Position numbers and translations under genes: made by a program. Shown in pieces: positions 63,534 to 64,000 of a stretch of 64,000 nucleotides of DNA. The notes beneath the pieces were generated by a model. It worked only from the letters and a program-made list of their open reading frames with translations. It ran no database searches and had not been told where the DNA came from. Source of the DNA: Carboxylicivirga fragile (lineage in GTDB: Bacteria; Bacteroidota; Bacteroidia; Bacteroidales; Marinilabiliaceae); assembly GCA_025499625.1 (NCBI GenBank), contig JAFMVD010000029.1:1-64000 (forward strand), written 5' to 3'. Numbering within the stretch: the first letter of the stretch is position 1; the number at the start of each line of letters is the position of its first letter.

Positions 63534-63672
63534 CCTGTCAATGAGGTAAGCTAAAGAAACTTACCAATAATTATCATTTTGTGTTAATTCAGATTACGCT
63601 TGGTGTATTTGCCTTCGAGTGTGAGTTAATACGCTTTTGTTAGATTATAAAATGAATTACAATCATTTGTGT

Positions 63673-64000
63673 ATGAGAAGTTTTGTTGTTTTTATTTCAG
63701 CTTTAATGATGTTTGTTTCGTGTGATACGAAGAAAGAAATTTCTGGAACAGTGTTGCTTAACCATGTTGGGTATCGTGTTGACGCGGTTAAGCGCTTTGT
63801 ATACCTTGGTCAAGAAAATATTAAACCCGATGGCTTTGCTATTTTTAACCACAACAATGAAGAGGTTTATAAAGGGGAGTTTAAAGAATCAAACGGTCAA
63901 ATAGATAATTGGCATATTGGTAAGGCGTTTTCTGCTGATTTTTCAAATTTATCAAAGGCAGGCAGTTATAAAATTCAAGTTAGTTTAAATGGTGGATTAA
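63673..64000 (+). CDS. GH9-like lipoprotein, N-terminal part (runs off window)
   Basis: The ATG at 63673 opens a lipoprotein signal (lipobox FVSC near residue 17) and about 109 codons to the window edge. After a short linker the sequence LLNHVGYRVDAVKRFVYLG and the following strands match the N-terminal Ig-like (CelD_N) domain found in front of GH9 catalytic domains. GH9 includes endoglucanases and also exo-beta-glucosaminidases. The catalytic domain is outside the window, so the family call is provisional. An overlapping ORF at 63713 in another frame is a shadow. Confidence 0.6.
   Translation, partial: MRSFVVFISALMMFVSCDTKKEISGTVLLNHVGYRVDAVKRFVYLGQENIKPDGFAIFNHNNEEVYKGEFKESNGQIDNWHIGKAFSADFSNLSKAGSYKIQVSLNGGL

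Noticed and set aside
63545-63565. GGTAAG/CTTACC hairpin after the second ROK gene
   Set aside because: Only six base pairs and no T-run follows, so it is not supported as a terminator.
63713-63904. 63-codon ORF near the window end
   Set aside because: It is an alternative frame of the GH9-like lipoprotein that starts at 63673, whose signal peptide and Ig-like domain are clear.

Overview
The window is from a Bacteroidota chromosome, most likely a marine or anaerobic member of the Marinilabiliales and relatives; this placement is inferred from gene content and not proven. The signs are a complete Bat (aerotolerance) operon, a type IX secretion system (T9SS) substrate with a type B C-terminal domain beside PorP/SprF and PorE-like genes, a SusC/SusD polysaccharide utilisation locus (PUL), TAnnTTTG-type promoters, few Shine-Dalgarno sequences and low G+C.

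Layout. 1-455 holds a possible tiny ORF and a bidirectional terminator. 456-9222 (minus strand) is moxR, a DUF58 gene, a BatD-like membrane gene, batA, batB, batC, batD and batE; BatC carries calcium-binding thrombospondin type 3 repeats. 9569-16892 is housekeeping (PHP phosphatase, small [2Fe-2S] protein, queA, DUF2027-Smr) followed by an accessory stretch: an orphan gene, a methyltransferase lying between degenerate direct repeats, and two paralogous helical proteins of unknown function. 17141-29736 is a cell-surface block: a 2915-residue repeat adhesin, PorP/SprF, an OmpA/PorE-like protein and a double-SPOR protein. The RNase P RNA gene follows (29756-30160), then a YihY/BrkB membrane protein, a 179-bp element with inverted-repeat ends, and an exonuclease/GIY-YIG protein.

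33278-45018 is metabolism: thioesterase, release factor 3, a second PHP phosphatase, a three-gene biotin-dependent acyl-CoA carboxylase, ferritin, and a GH15 enzyme divergent from a fused trehalose-6-phosphate synthase/phosphatase. 45135-50846 is a tripartite RND efflux operon (minus strand). 51582-64000 is a PUL: SusC, SusD, a surface lipoprotein with an internal duplication, a LacI regulator, a GH2 lipoprotein with the Asp/Glu arrangement of exo-beta-glucosaminidases, two tandem ROK proteins (the second with a broken phosphate-binding motif) and the start of a GH9-like lipoprotein.

The most informative regulatory signal is a pair of LacI-type operators sharing 17 identical bases in opposite orientation, one in front of susC and one in front of the GH2 gene. 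At susC the operator covers the predicted -33 element. This suggests that the LacI protein encoded between them controls both units, perhaps in response to an amino-sugar or mannoside product. The least explained items are the inverted-repeat element at 31560-31738, the direct repeats around the methyltransferase, the dispersed repeat core inside the RNase P RNA, and the two helical paralogues. No CRISPR array, tRNA gene, rRNA gene or intact insertion sequence was seen.
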